Assembly: GCA_963702555.1 (NCBI GenBank)
Contig: CAVPCW010000012.1
Location: 124,001-188,000, forward strand
DNA length: 64,000 nucleotides
DNA from: CAMFLJ01 sp963702555
GTDB taxonomy: Bacteria > Actinomycetota > Acidimicrobiia > Acidimicrobiales > Acidimicrobilacustridaceae
Reading direction: 5' to 3'
Part shown: in pieces, positions 53,722-63,511 of the stretch
How the letters are laid out: the number at the start of each line of letters is the position of its first letter
Position numbering within the stretch: the stretch's first letter is position 1
Notes under the pieces: model-generated
Seen by the model: the letters and a program-made list of their open reading frames with translations, nothing else
Told to the model about the DNA's origin: nothing
Databases searched by the model: none
Made by a program: the position numbers and the translations under genes

Positions 53722-54141
53722 TCAGGCGATCGGGTGGAAGTACGGCAGGGTGATGCCGCCCGGGTGGGCGAAGAACTCGACCTCGACAGGCATGCCGATG
53801 CGGACGGCGTCGTGCTCGCAGCCGACGAGGTCGGCCAGGACGTGCCAGCCCTCCTCCATCGCCACGATCACCGGCACGTAGGGCACCTCGAACGCGGGGC
53901 TCTGCGGCCGCCAGACCGTGGTCCAGCTGTAGACCTCGCCGCGGCCGGAGCTGACCTCCCAGGACAGGTCGCCGGAGGTGCACACCGCGCACATCACGGC
54001 CGGCGTGTGGGTCGCTCCCCCGCAGGTGCCGCACCGCTGGAAGCGCAGCTCGCCGGCCGCGCAGCCCTCCCAGTAGGGGGCCGAGAGGGTGCCGGGCACC
54101 GGCAGAGGGATGTCGCCCGCCTGGGGCTTCAGGATGGTCAC
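53722..54141 (-). CDS. DUF35 OB-fold zinc-ribbon protein (thiolase partner)
   Basis: The 139-residue protein has a rubredoxin-like zinc ribbon CGTCGGATHTPAVMCAVC (two CxxC pairs, residues about 37-54) and an OB-fold domain (GEVYSWTTVWRPQ, GITLPYFHP). DUF35 proteins pair with thiolase-like lipid-transfer proteins and supply the acyl-CoA-binding OB fold, for example ChsH2 with Ltp2. The GTG at 54,141 overlaps the thiolase stop (GTGA), matching the usual order of thiolase then DUF35. Confidence 0.85.
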   Translation of the reverse strand: MTILKPQAGDIPLPVPGTLSAPYWEGCAAGELRFQRCGTCGGATHTPAVMCAVCTSGDLSWEVSSGRGEVYSWTTVWRPQSPAFEVPYVPVIVAMEEGWHVLADLVGCEHDAVRIGMPVEVEFFAHPGGITLPYFHPIA

Positions 54142-55307
54142 GGTCGCTCCTTCCCGAGCAGCACCACATCGGTGAACAGCGCGCCGGCGCCACCGCCGGT
54201 GCACATGGCGACCTCGGCGCCCTCGACCTGCATCGAGGCACAGTCGCCCCGGAGCTGCTCGACGCCGCGGATCACCCGCTGCAGCAGCTGCACCGCCGCC
54301 CCACCGTGGCTGAACGACATGGTGCCGCCGTCGGTGGTGACCGGGGTGGCCCCGCCCGGCTCGATGGCGCCGGAGGTGACGTAGTCGCCGCCCTCCCCGG
54401 GGCCGCAGAAGCCGTAGGCCTCGAACTGGCGGATGATCTCGAACGAGAACGGGTCGTAGAACTCGCAGACGTCGACGTCGCCGGGCCCGAGCCCGGCGGC
54501 GGCGAAGGCCTCCTCCGCCGCCCGGCGCCCGACGTTGCCGGCGACGAGGTCGGGCCGCTGGTGGCCACCCATGTCCCACACCGGGGGGTGCTGGTAGGCG
54601 GGGCCGTAGTAGTCGGTGCCACCGCCGAGCACGTAGGCCGGCCGCTGGGGAAGGTCGTCGGCCCGGTCGGCGCGGGTGAGCACGACGGCCGCGCCGCCCT
54701 CGGAGGTCATGGCGCACTCGAGCAGGTGGAACGGGTCGGCGACCATCCGCGAGGCCAGGACGTCGGCGGCGGTGAAGGGCCCGCGGCCGCCGTAGACCGC
54801 GTCGGGGTGGGCGTGGCCGTTGTTGCGCACCACCGCGGCGGCGTGGGCCATCTGCTCGGCGGTCGTGCCGTAGGTGTGCATGTGGCGGCGGGCCATCAGG
54901 GCGAACTCGGCGGCGGTGTACATGCCGTAGCAGGCGACGAACTCGTTGGTCGGCCTGGTCCACGGCGCCGTGGAGGCCCGCTGGGTGTACGAGCCGGCGC
55001 CGCCGGTGGCGAACAGCACGGTCGTGGCCATGCCCGAGGCGATGGCCATGACGCCGTCGAGCAGGGCGGGGATGCCGAGCGGCGACATCGAGCGCCAGGC
55101 CGGTCCGACCCGCGCCTGGTAGAGGAAGTCGCTGCCGTAGGGCCCGATCACGCCGTCGATGTCGCGGGGCTCGAGCCCGGCGTCGGCGATGGCACCGAGG
55201 GCCGCCTCCATCGTGATGGTGCGGTCGTCATGGCCTTCGAGCACCCGGGCCTGGCGGGTGTTGTGGATGCCCACGACGGCCACGTCGTGGAACGGATGCT
55301 GCGCCAT
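54138..55307 (-). CDS. Lipid-transfer-type thiolase (possible retro-aldolase)
   Basis: The 389-residue thiolase-fold protein of the SCPx/Ltp branch has VVGIHNTRQARV, TGGAGSYTQR, ECAMTSEGGAAVVL, CEFYDPFSFEIIRQFE and FSHGGAAV blocks. The Cys nucleophile context of degradative thiolases (a Cys in the first catalytic loop) is not obvious; in its place the pairing with a DUF35 gene is the arrangement of Ltp2-type aldolases that cleave side-chain beta-hydroxy-acyl-CoA. Reaction therefore uncertain: thiolysis or retro-aldol cleavage. Divergent from an alpha/beta hydrolase. Confidence 0.75.
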   Translation of the reverse strand: MAQHPFHDVAVVGIHNTRQARVLEGHDDRTITMEAALGAIADAGLEPRDIDGVIGPYGSDFLYQARVGPAWRSMSPLGIPALLDGVMAIASGMATTVLFATGGAGSYTQRASTAPWTRPTNEFVACYGMYTAAEFALMARRHMHTYGTTAEQMAHAAAVVRNNGHAHPDAVYGGRGPFTAADVLASRMVADPFHLLECAMTSEGGAAVVLTRADRADDLPQRPAYVLGGGTDYYGPAYQHPPVWDMGGHQRPDLVAGNVGRRAAEEAFAAAGLGPGDVDVCEFYDPFSFEIIRQFEAYGFCGPGEGGDYVTSGAIEPGGATPVTTDGGTMSFSHGGAAVQLLQRVIRGVEQLRGDCASMQVEGAEVAMCTGGGAGALFTDVVLLGKERP

Positions 55308-55379
55308 GGGCGGCACCGACCTCCTTCGTCGAGGCGCGCCACGCGGCGTTCCCCCTCCCACCTTCCTAGCATCGACCCC

Positions 55380-56294
55380 GTGACCTCCGTTCCCAGCCCG
55401 CACCCCATCACCATCACCGCCGCCGACGGCATCGAGCTCGACGGCGATCTCTGGCTCCCGGTCGGCGCCTCGGCCGCGGACCCTGTGCCCGGCGTGGTGA
55501 TGAGCCACGGCTTCTCGGCCACCCGCGCCATGGCCCTCCCCCGGTTCGCCGAGGCCTTCGCCGCCGCAGGCATCGCCGTGTGCCTCTACGACCATCGCCA
55601 CCTCGGCGCCTCGGGGGGCGAACCCCGGCAGTCGATCGACCCGTGGCGCCAGACCCTCGACATGGGCACGGTCGTGGGATGGCTGGCCGCCCGGCCCGAA
55701 GTCGACGCCGAGCGACTCGGCGCGTGGGGCTCGAGCTTCAGCGGCGGCGAGGTCATCGCCCTCGGAGCCACCGACCGACGGCTCAAGGCCGTCGTGGCCA
55801 ACGCCCCGTTCGCCGGCCTCGGCGATCTCGGCCCCGACGACCACGACGCGGCCGAGGCCCGCTTCGCCGCCATGGCCGAGGTGCTCACCGGGGCCCGCCC
55901 ACTACCGGACACGCACGAGATCGGCCCGATGGCCGTGGTGCTCGAGGCGGGCCTCGAGGGCTCGGCCTTCCTGCCCCAGCCGGAGTCGTCGGAGTGGTTC
56001 CTCGCCAACGGGCCGGGCACCGGCTGGCAGAACCACTTCACCCTCTCGATGAGCGCCGAACCGCCCTTCGACCCGTTCGTGTGCGCGGGCCACGTGAGCC
56101 CGGCGGCGCTGCTGATGGTCGTCGCGTCCCACGACGTCGTGGCCTCGACCGAGGTCGCCCTGGCCGCCTTCGAGCAGGCCCGGGAGCCGAAGCAGCTCGA
56201 GCTGGTGGAGGGCCACCACTTCGTCGACTACCAGGGCGAGGGCTTCGAGCACGTGGTCGGCGTGATGACCGCCTTCCTGCTGGCCCACCTGTAG
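55380..56294 (+). CDS. Alpha/beta hydrolase
   Basis: The 304-residue protein shows an oxyanion segment VVMSHGFSATRAM, a nucleophile elbow GAWGSSFSGGEVIA, and the C-terminal His in VEGHHFVDYQGEGF, with Asp in VVASHDVV. It resembles the dienelactone-hydrolase/DUF1100-type peptidase S15-like hydrolases. Substrate open. GTG 55,380. Followed by a long palindrome shared with the convergent cupin gene. Confidence 0.75.
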   Translation: MTSVPSPHPITITAADGIELDGDLWLPVGASAADPVPGVVMSHGFSATRAMALPRFAEAFAAAGIAVCLYDHRHLGASGGEPRQSIDPWRQTLDMGTVVGWLAARPEVDAERLGAWGSSFSGGEVIALGATDRRLKAVVANAPFAGLGDLGPDDHDAAEARFAAMAEVLTGARPLPDTHEIGPMAVVLEAGLEGSAFLPQPESSEWFLANGPGTGWQNHFTLSMSAEPPFDPFVCAGHVSPAALLMVVASHDVVASTEVALAAFEQAREPKQLELVEGHHFVDYQGEGFEHVVGVMTAFLLAHL

Positions 56295-56307
56295 GTGCCC
56301 AGGACGC

Positions 56308-56363
56308 GTTCCGGCCGACATCCCCCGTGCACGTGCACGCGAGATGTCGGCCAGGAGCGGAAC
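56308..56363. terminator. Long compound palindrome between convergent genes
   Basis: GGCCGACATC (56,313-56,322) and GATGTCGGCC (56,343-56,352) form a perfect 10-bp stem; GTTCC/GGAAC (56,308-56,312/56,359-56,363) extend it past a 6-base bulge. The loop carries its own palindrome GTGCACGTGCAC (56,327-56,338). It sits between the stops of two converging genes and probably terminates both. Confidence 0.65.
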
Positions 56364-56395
56364 TGCGGAGCCTGGCGGGGCAGGCCCGGAGCAGG

Positions 56396-56857
56396 TCAGT
56401 CGGTGACGACGTTGGGGGTGCCGAGGCCCTGGGCCTCGCACATGGCGATGTAGGCGTCGTAGGTGCCACGGCCGTCGGAGACCGAGGCGACGTTGCCGTC
56501 GTCGTCGAGGTTGAGGTTCACGCCGTACATGTGGAACCACACCTGGGTGTCGTCCTCGATGCACTCGAGGGTGTGGACCGACCCGGCGGGCTCGTACAGG
56601 AACGACCCGGCCCGGTTGACGTAGTCGTACTCCTTGTACTTCCACGCGCCGCTCACCGTGTAGCCCCAGACCGGACCGGTGTGGCGGTGGGTCTGGACGT
56701 CGAAGCCCTTCTGGAAGATGTTCTCGACGATCCAGAGGCCTTCCTTCTCCCGCAACTGCAGGAGACGGAGCTTGTTGCCGCCGCCGATGTCGGCCCACGG
56801 CAGCTCGTCGGCACCGACGTGGACGGCCTCGGGTGCCTTGGGGTCGATGAGGGTCAT
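56396..56857 (-). CDS. Cupin protein, 2,4'-dihydroxyacetophenone dioxygenase-like
   Basis: The 153-residue single-domain cupin has the metal-binding motif QTHRHTGPVWGYTVSG (His residues about 57 and 59) and the second cupin block GSFLYEPAGSVHTLE with its His. The pattern is close to ring-cleaving DAD-type dioxygenases but also to acetylacetone dioxygenases and cupin isomerases, so only 'metal-dependent cupin' is secure. ATG 56,857. Convergent on the hydrolase gene; upstream of it lies a divergent esterase gene. Confidence 0.7.
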   Translation of the reverse strand: MTLIDPKAPEAVHVGADELPWADIGGGNKLRLLQLREKEGLWIVENIFQKGFDVQTHRHTGPVWGYTVSGAWKYKEYDYVNRAGSFLYEPAGSVHTLECIEDDTQVWFHMYGVNLNLDDDGNVASVSDGRGTYDAYIAMCEAQGLGTPNVVTD

Positions 56858-57029
56858 GGTCACTCCTGGCGAGGTGTGCGGGGTCGGTGCCTCCCCGCCG
56901 TGTGGCGGTGCGGTGCGCTCGTCCCCCTGACGGCCCGTGGTCCCGGGCGGTTCCAGTCTCGCGCGAGCTGGCTCCGATCGTGCCAGTCGAGCGCCCAGTG
57001 ACCCAGACTGGGGCGGTGGAGACCGAGCG

Positions 57030-58202
57030 ATGGTGATGGGAGCCCGCCCCGACGTGCCCACGGCACGGCCGGGGGTCACCGCAATCGACACGGTGGGCCT
57101 GTTGCAGCAGCTCGCCAACTCCGTGCTGCGCGTGCCGTTCCGCCGCCCGTGGGAGGGACCGGCGTCGCTCCCGGCGAACATCGCCGCCTCGGTCACCCGG
57201 GAGACCGTGCGGGGCTTCATGGGCTACTGCTCGGGTCTGCCGATCGAGGAGTTCCGGAGCATCGAGCGGCTCCTCGACGCCCTCTCCCGCCAGGTGATGC
57301 CGCGCGTCGTCGCCACGCTCGACGTCGAGCCCCGTGACGGCATCGTCGGCGGGGTCCACGGCCGCTGGTACCGGCCCAAGGGCATCGACCCGGTCGGCAC
57401 GATCCTCTACCTGCACGGTGGCGGCTACATCGGCACATCGCCGAGCATGTACGGGTTCTTCGTCGCCGCCCTCGCCCGCCAGACCCGGTGCGAGATCTTC
57501 GTCGCCGACTACCGCCTGGCCCCCGAGTTCCCCTTCCCGGCCGGGCTGGAGGACGCCGTGGTCGTGATCCGCGAGCTCCACGCGATGGGGGTCCCGCACG
57601 GGCGCCTCTTCGTCGCCGGCGACTCCGGCGGTGGCGGCCTGGCCAACTCACTCATGATGGCCGGCGACTACGTCGACCTGCCGACCCCGGCGGGGCTGCT
57701 GCTCTTCTCGCCCGAGGTCGACCTCCGCCTCGACGAGCCGTCGGTGACCGAGAACGCACGCCACGACATCCTGCCGTGGAACATCCCGACCACGGCCTAC
57801 CTCCACGGCCTCGAGCCCGACTCGAGGTTCGTCTCGCCGGCCGAGGCCGACCTCGACGGCTATCCCCCGGTGTTCGTCTGCTGGGGCGACCAGGAGATGT
57901 TCCGCGACCCCATCCGCCGCTTCCGGTCTCGCCTCGTCGAGGGCGAGGTCGACCACGTCGCCGTCGAGGCACCGGGGATGTTCCACGTCTACCCGATCCT
58001 GATGCCGTGGGCCGGCCCCAGTCGCCAGGTCTACGACGAGGTCGGCCGTTTCATCGACCGCCTCGTGGCCGGTCACCCCACCTACGAGAACGCGACCGAC
58101 CGCACCGCCACCGACGACGGGCCGGGCGCGACGGAAGCGGGTGGTTCCGACCCCGATGACGCGTCCTCCGATGATGGCACCGAGGGGCGCCTGGAGGGCT
58201 AG
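57030..58202 (+). CDS. Esterase, hormone-sensitive-lipase (alpha/beta hydrolase-3) family
   Basis: The 390-residue HSL-type esterase has the oxyanion motif LYLHGGGYIGT, the nucleophile GDSGGGGLANS, an acidic residue in VCWGDQEMFRD and the final His in GMFHVYPI. An N-terminal cap of about 110 residues is longer than the usual and the C-terminus is a 40-residue Asp/Thr/Gly tail. GAGA/GGAG purines precede ATG 57,030. Its TAG overlaps the stop of the deacylase gene on the other strand by 4 bases. Confidence 0.8.
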   Translation: MVMGARPDVPTARPGVTAIDTVGLLQQLANSVLRVPFRRPWEGPASLPANIAASVTRETVRGFMGYCSGLPIEEFRSIERLLDALSRQVMPRVVATLDVEPRDGIVGGVHGRWYRPKGIDPVGTILYLHGGGYIGTSPSMYGFFVAALARQTRCEIFVADYRLAPEFPFPAGLEDAVVVIRELHAMGVPHGRLFVAGDSGGGGLANSLMMAGDYVDLPTPAGLLLFSPEVDLRLDEPSVTENARHDILPWNIPTTAYLHGLEPDSRFVSPAEADLDGYPPVFVCWGDQEMFRDPIRRFRSRLVEGEVDHVAVEAPGMFHVYPILMPWAGPSRQVYDEVGRFIDRLVAGHPTYENATDRTATDDGPGATEAGGSDPDDASSDDGTEGRLEG

Positions 58203-59867
58203 GCGCGGCCCGGTGCCACCATCTGGCCGGGGCCGTCGGCCGCGACCTGCTGCTCGTCGATGCGGATGGGCACGCCGTTGACCAGGACGTGGCGCACGCC
58301 CGAGGGCGCGTCGGCGGTGAGCCGCTCCGAGCCAGCCGGGAAGTCGGCGACGCGACGGACGGGCCCGGGCGCCACGGTGGCGGGATCGAACACGACGACA
58401 TCGGCCCAGGCGCCGGGCCGCAGCTCGCCCCGGTCGACGAGGCCGAAGAGGTCGGCCTGGGACTTGGTGAGGCGGTGGACGGCGTCCTCGATGGTCATCG
58501 TGCCCCGGTCGCGCACCCAGTTGCCCAAGCAGGTCGGTGGCCTGGGGCGCGTCGCACAGCTGACCGACGTGGGCCCCGGCGTCGGAGAGGCCGAGGGCCA
58601 CGTGCTCCTCGGTGAGCAGCGAGCCCACCTCGACCGGGTCGTCGTTGGCGAGGATGCACCGCACTCGCAGCAGGAGGTCGGGCTCCTCGAGGGCGAGGTC
58701 GAGCATGACGTCGAAGGGCCGGCCCTCGCGCTCGGCCGCCAGCTCGTCGAGGCGACGGCCGTCGAGCTCCGGGTGGGCCGCGCTCTCGGCGATCTCGTAG
58801 GTGTCCCACCGCGGGATGAGGCCGGTGGCGGTGTCCCACCAGGTGAGGGCCTCGTCGCGCCAGGCCTGGTCCTCGTACGCCGTGCGGCGCACGTCGACCG
58901 ACGCCGACATGAGCTCGGCGAAGTGCGGGTTCACGTTCAGGGTGAAGGGCTCGGCGAGGGTCATGGCGAAGGCCAATGGCCGGGGGGTGACCTGCGGCCA
59001 CACCTGGGCACCGCGCGCCCAACCGGCCCGGTTGAGCTCGACGATGCGCTTGTGGCTCCCGGTGGGCATCGAGAGCAGCGCGGTCATGGTGAACGGCACG
59101 CCGGTGGCGATCTGCAGGTCGTAGATGTCGTCGGGCGGGAGCGTCTGCCCCGGGGTGACCTCGACGACACCGCGCCCGGCTGCCCCGACGACGCCGAACA
59201 GCGCCTCGAGCTCGTCGCGCTCGGCGAACCGGGACGGGACGGGCTTGCCCTCGGCCCCTCGGTGGGTGGGGGCCACACTCGTGGCGAAGCCGGCGGCACC
59301 GGCCTCCAGCGCCTCGGCCAGCACCGTGCACATCTGCTCGATCTCGTCCGCGGTGGCGGCCCGCTCGTAGGCGTCGTCGCCCATCACGTAGAGCCGCAGC
59401 GCGGTGTGGCCGACGTAGGCCGTGAAGTTGAGGCCGAGCGGCAGCCGGCCGACCGACTCGAGGTACTCGGGGAACGAGGCGAAGTCCCAGGGCACGCCCG
59501 CGGCGAGCGCGGCGACGTCCATGTCCTCGACGTTCTCGAGGGTGCGGGCGATCAGGTCGCGGTGCTCGGGCCGGGTCGGCGCGATCGAGAAGCCGCAGTT
59601 GCCCGCGACCACGGTGGTGACGCCGTGGAAGCACGAGGGCGTCAGGCCCGGGTCCCAGAAGACCTGGGCGTCGTAGTGGGTGTGGATGTCGATGAAGCCG
59701 GGGGCGACGACGCACCCGGTGGCGTCGAGCACACGGTCGACGCCGTCCGCCGACAGGTCGGGGCCGATGGCCGCGATGCGGCCGTCGGCGACCAGGACGT
59801 CGGCGGTGACGCCAGGGGTGCCGTTGCCGTCGACGACGGTGCCGCCACGGATCAGGATCGTGCTCAT
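58199..59867 (-). CDS. N-acyl-D-amino-acid deacylase-like amidohydrolase (one frameshift)
   Basis: The joined 555-residue protein is an amidohydrolase-3 (D-aminoacylase/dihydroorotase-like) enzyme: HxH in FIDIHTHYDAQVFWD, the zinc-binding Cys in GNCGFS, and the last Asp in ALGLSDAGAHVGQ, with GELRPGAWADVVVFDP closing the barrel. It hydrolyses an amide, though the natural substrate in this context is unknown. A frame break near 58,529 (one extra base between LL and GNW) divides the last 110 residues. ATGA overlap with the preceding amidohydrolase-2 gene. Confidence 0.8.
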
Positions 59868-61009
59868 CGGGAGACCTCCGGGGCCAGGGCGGCGATCTCC
59901 GCCTCCATGCCGTAGAGCCGGGCGCAGTTGCGCCAGACGATGTCGTCGCGGACCTCGGTGGTCATGCCCGCGGTGTGCTCGGCCAACAGGGCCTGGCTGT
60001 CGGGCCAGGTGGCGTCGCTGTGGGGGTGGTCGCTCGCCCACAGCAGCTTGGTGTGGTTCATCTGGTCGACCACCTTGAACGCCGTCCAGTCGTCCTGGAA
60101 GGTGAACGAGACGTTCTCGAAGAGGTACTCGCTCGGTCGCCGCTCCATGGAGGCCGACAGCCAGTTGCTGTGGCGCTTGGCGGCGTGGTCGGCGCGGTAG
60201 GCCCAGTGCGGCACCCAGCCGGCGTCGGCCTCGACGCACACGATCTGCAGATCGGGGTGCCGGTCGAAGACGCCACCGAACACCATGGTGCCGACGATGT
60301 CCTGGTTGGCCCGCAGGATGCCGAGGAAGCTGTTCATCTTCGGGCCGCGGAAGCCCGAGCCCACCGTCGAGCCGGCGGTGAGGATGTGGAACGAGAGCGG
60401 GAGGCGCAGCCCGACGGCGGCCTCCCAGAAGGGGTCCCACACGGGGTCGTCGTAGTCGCCGACCTCGTCGAGGCAGGCGGGGAAGCCGGGCATCATCACG
60501 CCGCGCAGACCGAGGTCGCGGATGCGGTGCAGGTCGGCGATGCCCTCCTCGACGGAGCGCAGCGCCGTCTGGCCGACGCCCACGAGGCGGCTGGGGCTGG
60601 TGGCCTGGAACTCGGCGATCCAGAGGTTGTAGGCGTCGAAGCAGGCCTTCTTGTAGTCGGCGTCGTCCATGTTGCAGATCAACATGCCGGCCGACGGGTA
60701 GAGCACCTCGGAGGCCACGCCGTCGCGGGCCTGCTCGTCGAGGCGGGCGACAGGGTCCCAGCCGCCGGCGTGCAGCTCGTCCCAGCCGACGTACTCGAAC
60801 GGGCCGATCTTCTCGGCCGGTCGGCCGGCGGCGGCGACCATCCCGTAGGGGATGCGGCTCTTCCCCTCGTCGATCAGGAGCACCGCGCCCATGACGTCGT
60901 CGGTGACGGCACGGGGCGCCCGGTCACGGAAGCGTGGGTCGATGCGATCGAGGTAGCAGTCGCCCGGCTCGGTCACGTGCGAGTCGGCCGACATGGTCAG
61001 CAACGTCAT
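59864..61009 (-). CDS. Amidohydrolase-2 family protein, copy 2
   Basis: The 381-residue protein has SADSHVTEPGDCY at its start (metal motif), LSFHILTAG, VEADAGWVPHWAYRADHAAKRH and LLWASDHPHSDATWP with the closing Asp. It is a distant paralog of the 52.4-kb protein; the two share SDH/SDY-PH and the WVP segment. ATG 61,009 is chosen because of a GGAGGGGGGACC ribosome site. Coupled to the deacylase by ATGA overlap. Confidence 0.8.
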   Translation of the reverse strand: MTLLTMSADSHVTEPGDCYLDRIDPRFRDRAPRAVTDDVMGAVLLIDEGKSRIPYGMVAAAGRPAEKIGPFEYVGWDELHAGGWDPVARLDEQARDGVASEVLYPSAGMLICNMDDADYKKACFDAYNLWIAEFQATSPSRLVGVGQTALRSVEEGIADLHRIRDLGLRGVMMPGFPACLDEVGDYDDPVWDPFWEAAVGLRLPLSFHILTAGSTVGSGFRGPKMNSFLGILRANQDIVGTMVFGGVFDRHPDLQIVCVEADAGWVPHWAYRADHAAKRHSNWLSASMERRPSEYLFENVSFTFQDDWTAFKVVDQMNHTKLLWASDHPHSDATWPDSQALLAEHTAGMTTEVRDDIVWRNCARLYGMEAEIAALAPEVSR

Positions 61010-61068
61010 GGTCCCCCCTCCGGGCCGGTGGTCCGGCCTGGACGATGACCACACCGTACCGACGTGGC

Positions 61069-62286
61069 TCAGCTGGTGGCGAGGCGCACCGGCATCGACT
61101 TGAACGCGTTGTTGAGGTTCGAGCGGGTGCGCCGGGGCTCGTCGGTGAGCTCGATGGTCGGGAAGGTGGCGAGCAGCTCCTCGAAGAAGACCCGCCCCTC
61201 GAGGCGGGCGAGGTGCACCCCGAGGCAGAAGTGCTCACCGATGCCGAAGGAGAGCTGCGGGTTCGGGCTGCGGTGGATGTCGAACGCCTGGCTGTCGGCG
61301 AAGACCTTCTCGTCGCGGTTGGCCGACGTGTAGTACATCGCCACCTTGTCGCCGGCCGCGATCGGGGTGCCGCTCAGCTCGGTGTCCTCGGTGGCGGTGC
61401 GGCGGAAGTAGTGCAGCGGGTTGTGCCACCGCAGGATCTCCTCCACCGCGCCGGGGATCAACGACGGGTCCTCCCGCACCTCGGCCAGCTGCTCGGGGTG
61501 CTGGAGCAGCGCCCAGACGCCCCCGGCGATCATGGTGACGGTGGTGTCGTTCCCGGCCGTCACCATCTGCACGAGCATGCTGCCGATGTCGCCGTCGGTC
61601 AGGTAGCGGCCGTCGAACTGCTGCCCGAGGATGATGTCCATGAGGTCGCCCTGCGGCGGCATGTCCCGGCGCGACGCGGCGAACTCCATGCCGTACATCG
61701 CCATCTGCATCGACGAATCGGCGTCGCCGGCCTCGTCGTTGCTCCCGTCGGGGTTGATGTCGGGGTCCTGGCCGCTGGTGTTGCGCTCGGCCAGCGCGTG
61801 GAGCATCTCCCAGTCGGCCTCGGGCATGCCGAACAGCTGCCCGATGATCTGGGTCGGCAGCGAGCCGACGACCTCGTGGACCATCTCGACGTCGCGCTTC
61901 ACCGCGGCCTCGGCGAGGATCGAGCGGGTGATCGTGCGGATCTGCCCTTCCATCCCGGCGATCACCTTCTGGGCGAACTCGGGCGCGAGGGGCTTGCGGT
62001 AGGCGATGTGCCGCGGCGGGTCCATCGCCAGGATCATGTCCCGCATGCGGGCGAGCCGCTCCGGGTCCATGTCCTCGATCACCACGCCCCCCGTCTCGGC
62101 GGAGAAGAGCCTGGGGTTGCGGGACACGTGCACCACGTCGGCATGGGTGAGCACCGCCCAGAACCCCGGCTCGTCGGGCATGTCCTGCCAGTAGACGGGC
62201 TGGGTCTGGCGCAGCTCCGTCAACAGCTCGTGCGGTGGTCCCTCGACGAAGACGTCCGGATCCCAGAGGTCGACGAGCTCGCTCAC
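61069..62286 (-). CDS. Cytochrome P450
   Basis: The 405-residue soluble P450 has the I-helix AGNDTTVTM, the ExxR in EEILRWHNP and the heme loop FGIGEHFCLGVHLARLE with the axial Cys. The class resembles CYP107/CYP125-like bacterial monooxygenases that act on lipids or terpenoids and need ferredoxin and reductase from elsewhere. GTG 62,286 has a GGGGGAAC ribosome site. It is 59 bases upstream of the amidohydrolase-2 start, same strand. Confidence 0.85.
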   Translation of the reverse strand: MSELVDLWDPDVFVEGPPHELLTELRQTQPVYWQDMPDEPGFWAVLTHADVVHVSRNPRLFSAETGGVVIEDMDPERLARMRDMILAMDPPRHIAYRKPLAPEFAQKVIAGMEGQIRTITRSILAEAAVKRDVEMVHEVVGSLPTQIIGQLFGMPEADWEMLHALAERNTSGQDPDINPDGSNDEAGDADSSMQMAMYGMEFAASRRDMPPQGDLMDIILGQQFDGRYLTDGDIGSMLVQMVTAGNDTTVTMIAGGVWALLQHPEQLAEVREDPSLIPGAVEEILRWHNPLHYFRRTATEDTELSGTPIAAGDKVAMYYTSANRDEKVFADSQAFDIHRSPNPQLSFGIGEHFCLGVHLARLEGRVFFEELLATFPTIELTDEPRRTRSNLNNAFKSMPVRLATS

Positions 62287-62401
62287 GGTGTTCCCCCTTC
62301 GGTCCGAGCCCCCCGGCGTCGGAACAGCCCCGATTGTGGCCCAGCTACTCTCGGCCGTCACGCCCCTCGGGGCGGGGGGAACCAGACCAGGGGGATGTGA
62401 C

Positions 62402-63500
62402 GTGCCGGTACCGCTCGACGAGCACCCGATCCATCAGGGCCCGCAGACGATGAAGTACTTCGTCACCAGCGACCGCAACGTCTACGACCGCTGCATCATG
62501 CACGCCCTCTCCCCCGACGGTTCGCACCAGCTCGCCGCCGGGCTCGGCGTGTACCCCCACGTGGGCGTCATCGACTGCTACGTGGCCACCCGGCGGGGCC
62601 GCTCGCTCACCTCGCTGCGCACCTCGGGCGCGCTGAGCGACGACCGCATGCGCCAGGAGGTCGGGCCGATGCGCGTCGAGGTCGTCGAGGGCCTGAAGAC
62701 CGTCCGCTTCGTGTGCGACGCCCCGGCCGACGGCGTGGAGATCGACCTCACCTGGCACGGCGCCTTCCCGGCGATCGACGAGCCCCGCCACATCCGCCGC
62801 AGCGGCGACGACGTCATCCTCGACGCGTTCCGCTTCGTGCAGACCGCCACCGTCACCGGCACGGTCGCCATCGACGGCGAGGAGATCGACGCCACCGCCG
62901 ACGGCTGGACCGGAGCCCGCGACCGCTCGTGGGGCATCCGCCCCGTCGGGCAGGGTGCTCCGGGAGGCAAGCCGGTCGAGCCCGGCATGTGGTGGTGCTG
63001 GATCCCCCTGCGCTTCGACGACTTCGCGCTCGATGCTGGTGCTCGAGGAGGACCCCGACGGGTACCGCACCATCAACGAGGCCGTGCGGGTGTGGCCCGA
63101 CGGCCGCATCGAGCAGCTGGGCTGGGCCGAGCCGAAGGTCGAGTACCGCTCGGGGACGCGCTACCCCACCCGCGCCCGCATCGGCCTGCGCGAGCGGAGC
63201 GGACGAGAGCTCGAGCTCGACATCGAGCCCCTCGGCCCGATGCCGCTGTCGGTCGGCCTGGGCTACGGGCCCGACGACGACGGCTGGAACCACGGCCGCT
63301 GGATGGGCGAGAGCTGGACCCAGCGCGTCGACCACGACCTCGACGACCCGGCCGTCGAGGCACGGGTGGCCTGGAGCATGATCGACCACGCCGCCCGCGC
63401 CACCCTCGACGGGCACGTCGGCTACGGCATCTTCGAGCACTTCGCCCTCGGTCGCCACGACCCGAGTGGCTTCGCCGACCTCACCACGATGGCCCCCTGA
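62402..63500 (+). CDS. Unrecognised protein of about 365 residues (one frameshift)
   Basis: Joined frames give a soluble beta-rich protein: GLGVYPHVGVIDCYVATRRG, WHGAFPAIDEPRH, GWTGARDRSWGIRPVG, MWWCWIPLRFDDFA-SMLVLEEDPDGY, LGYGPDDDGWNHGRWMGE and a C-terminal DGHVGYGIFEHFALG. It resembles actinobacterial DUF7064/tocopherol-cyclase-like hypothetical proteins found beside steroid-degradation genes, but I cannot name it. One extra C near 63,029 breaks the frame. GTG 62,402. Followed after 11 bases by an LLM oxidoreductase. Confidence 0.55.
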
Positions 63501-63511
63501 GAGGACCACCC

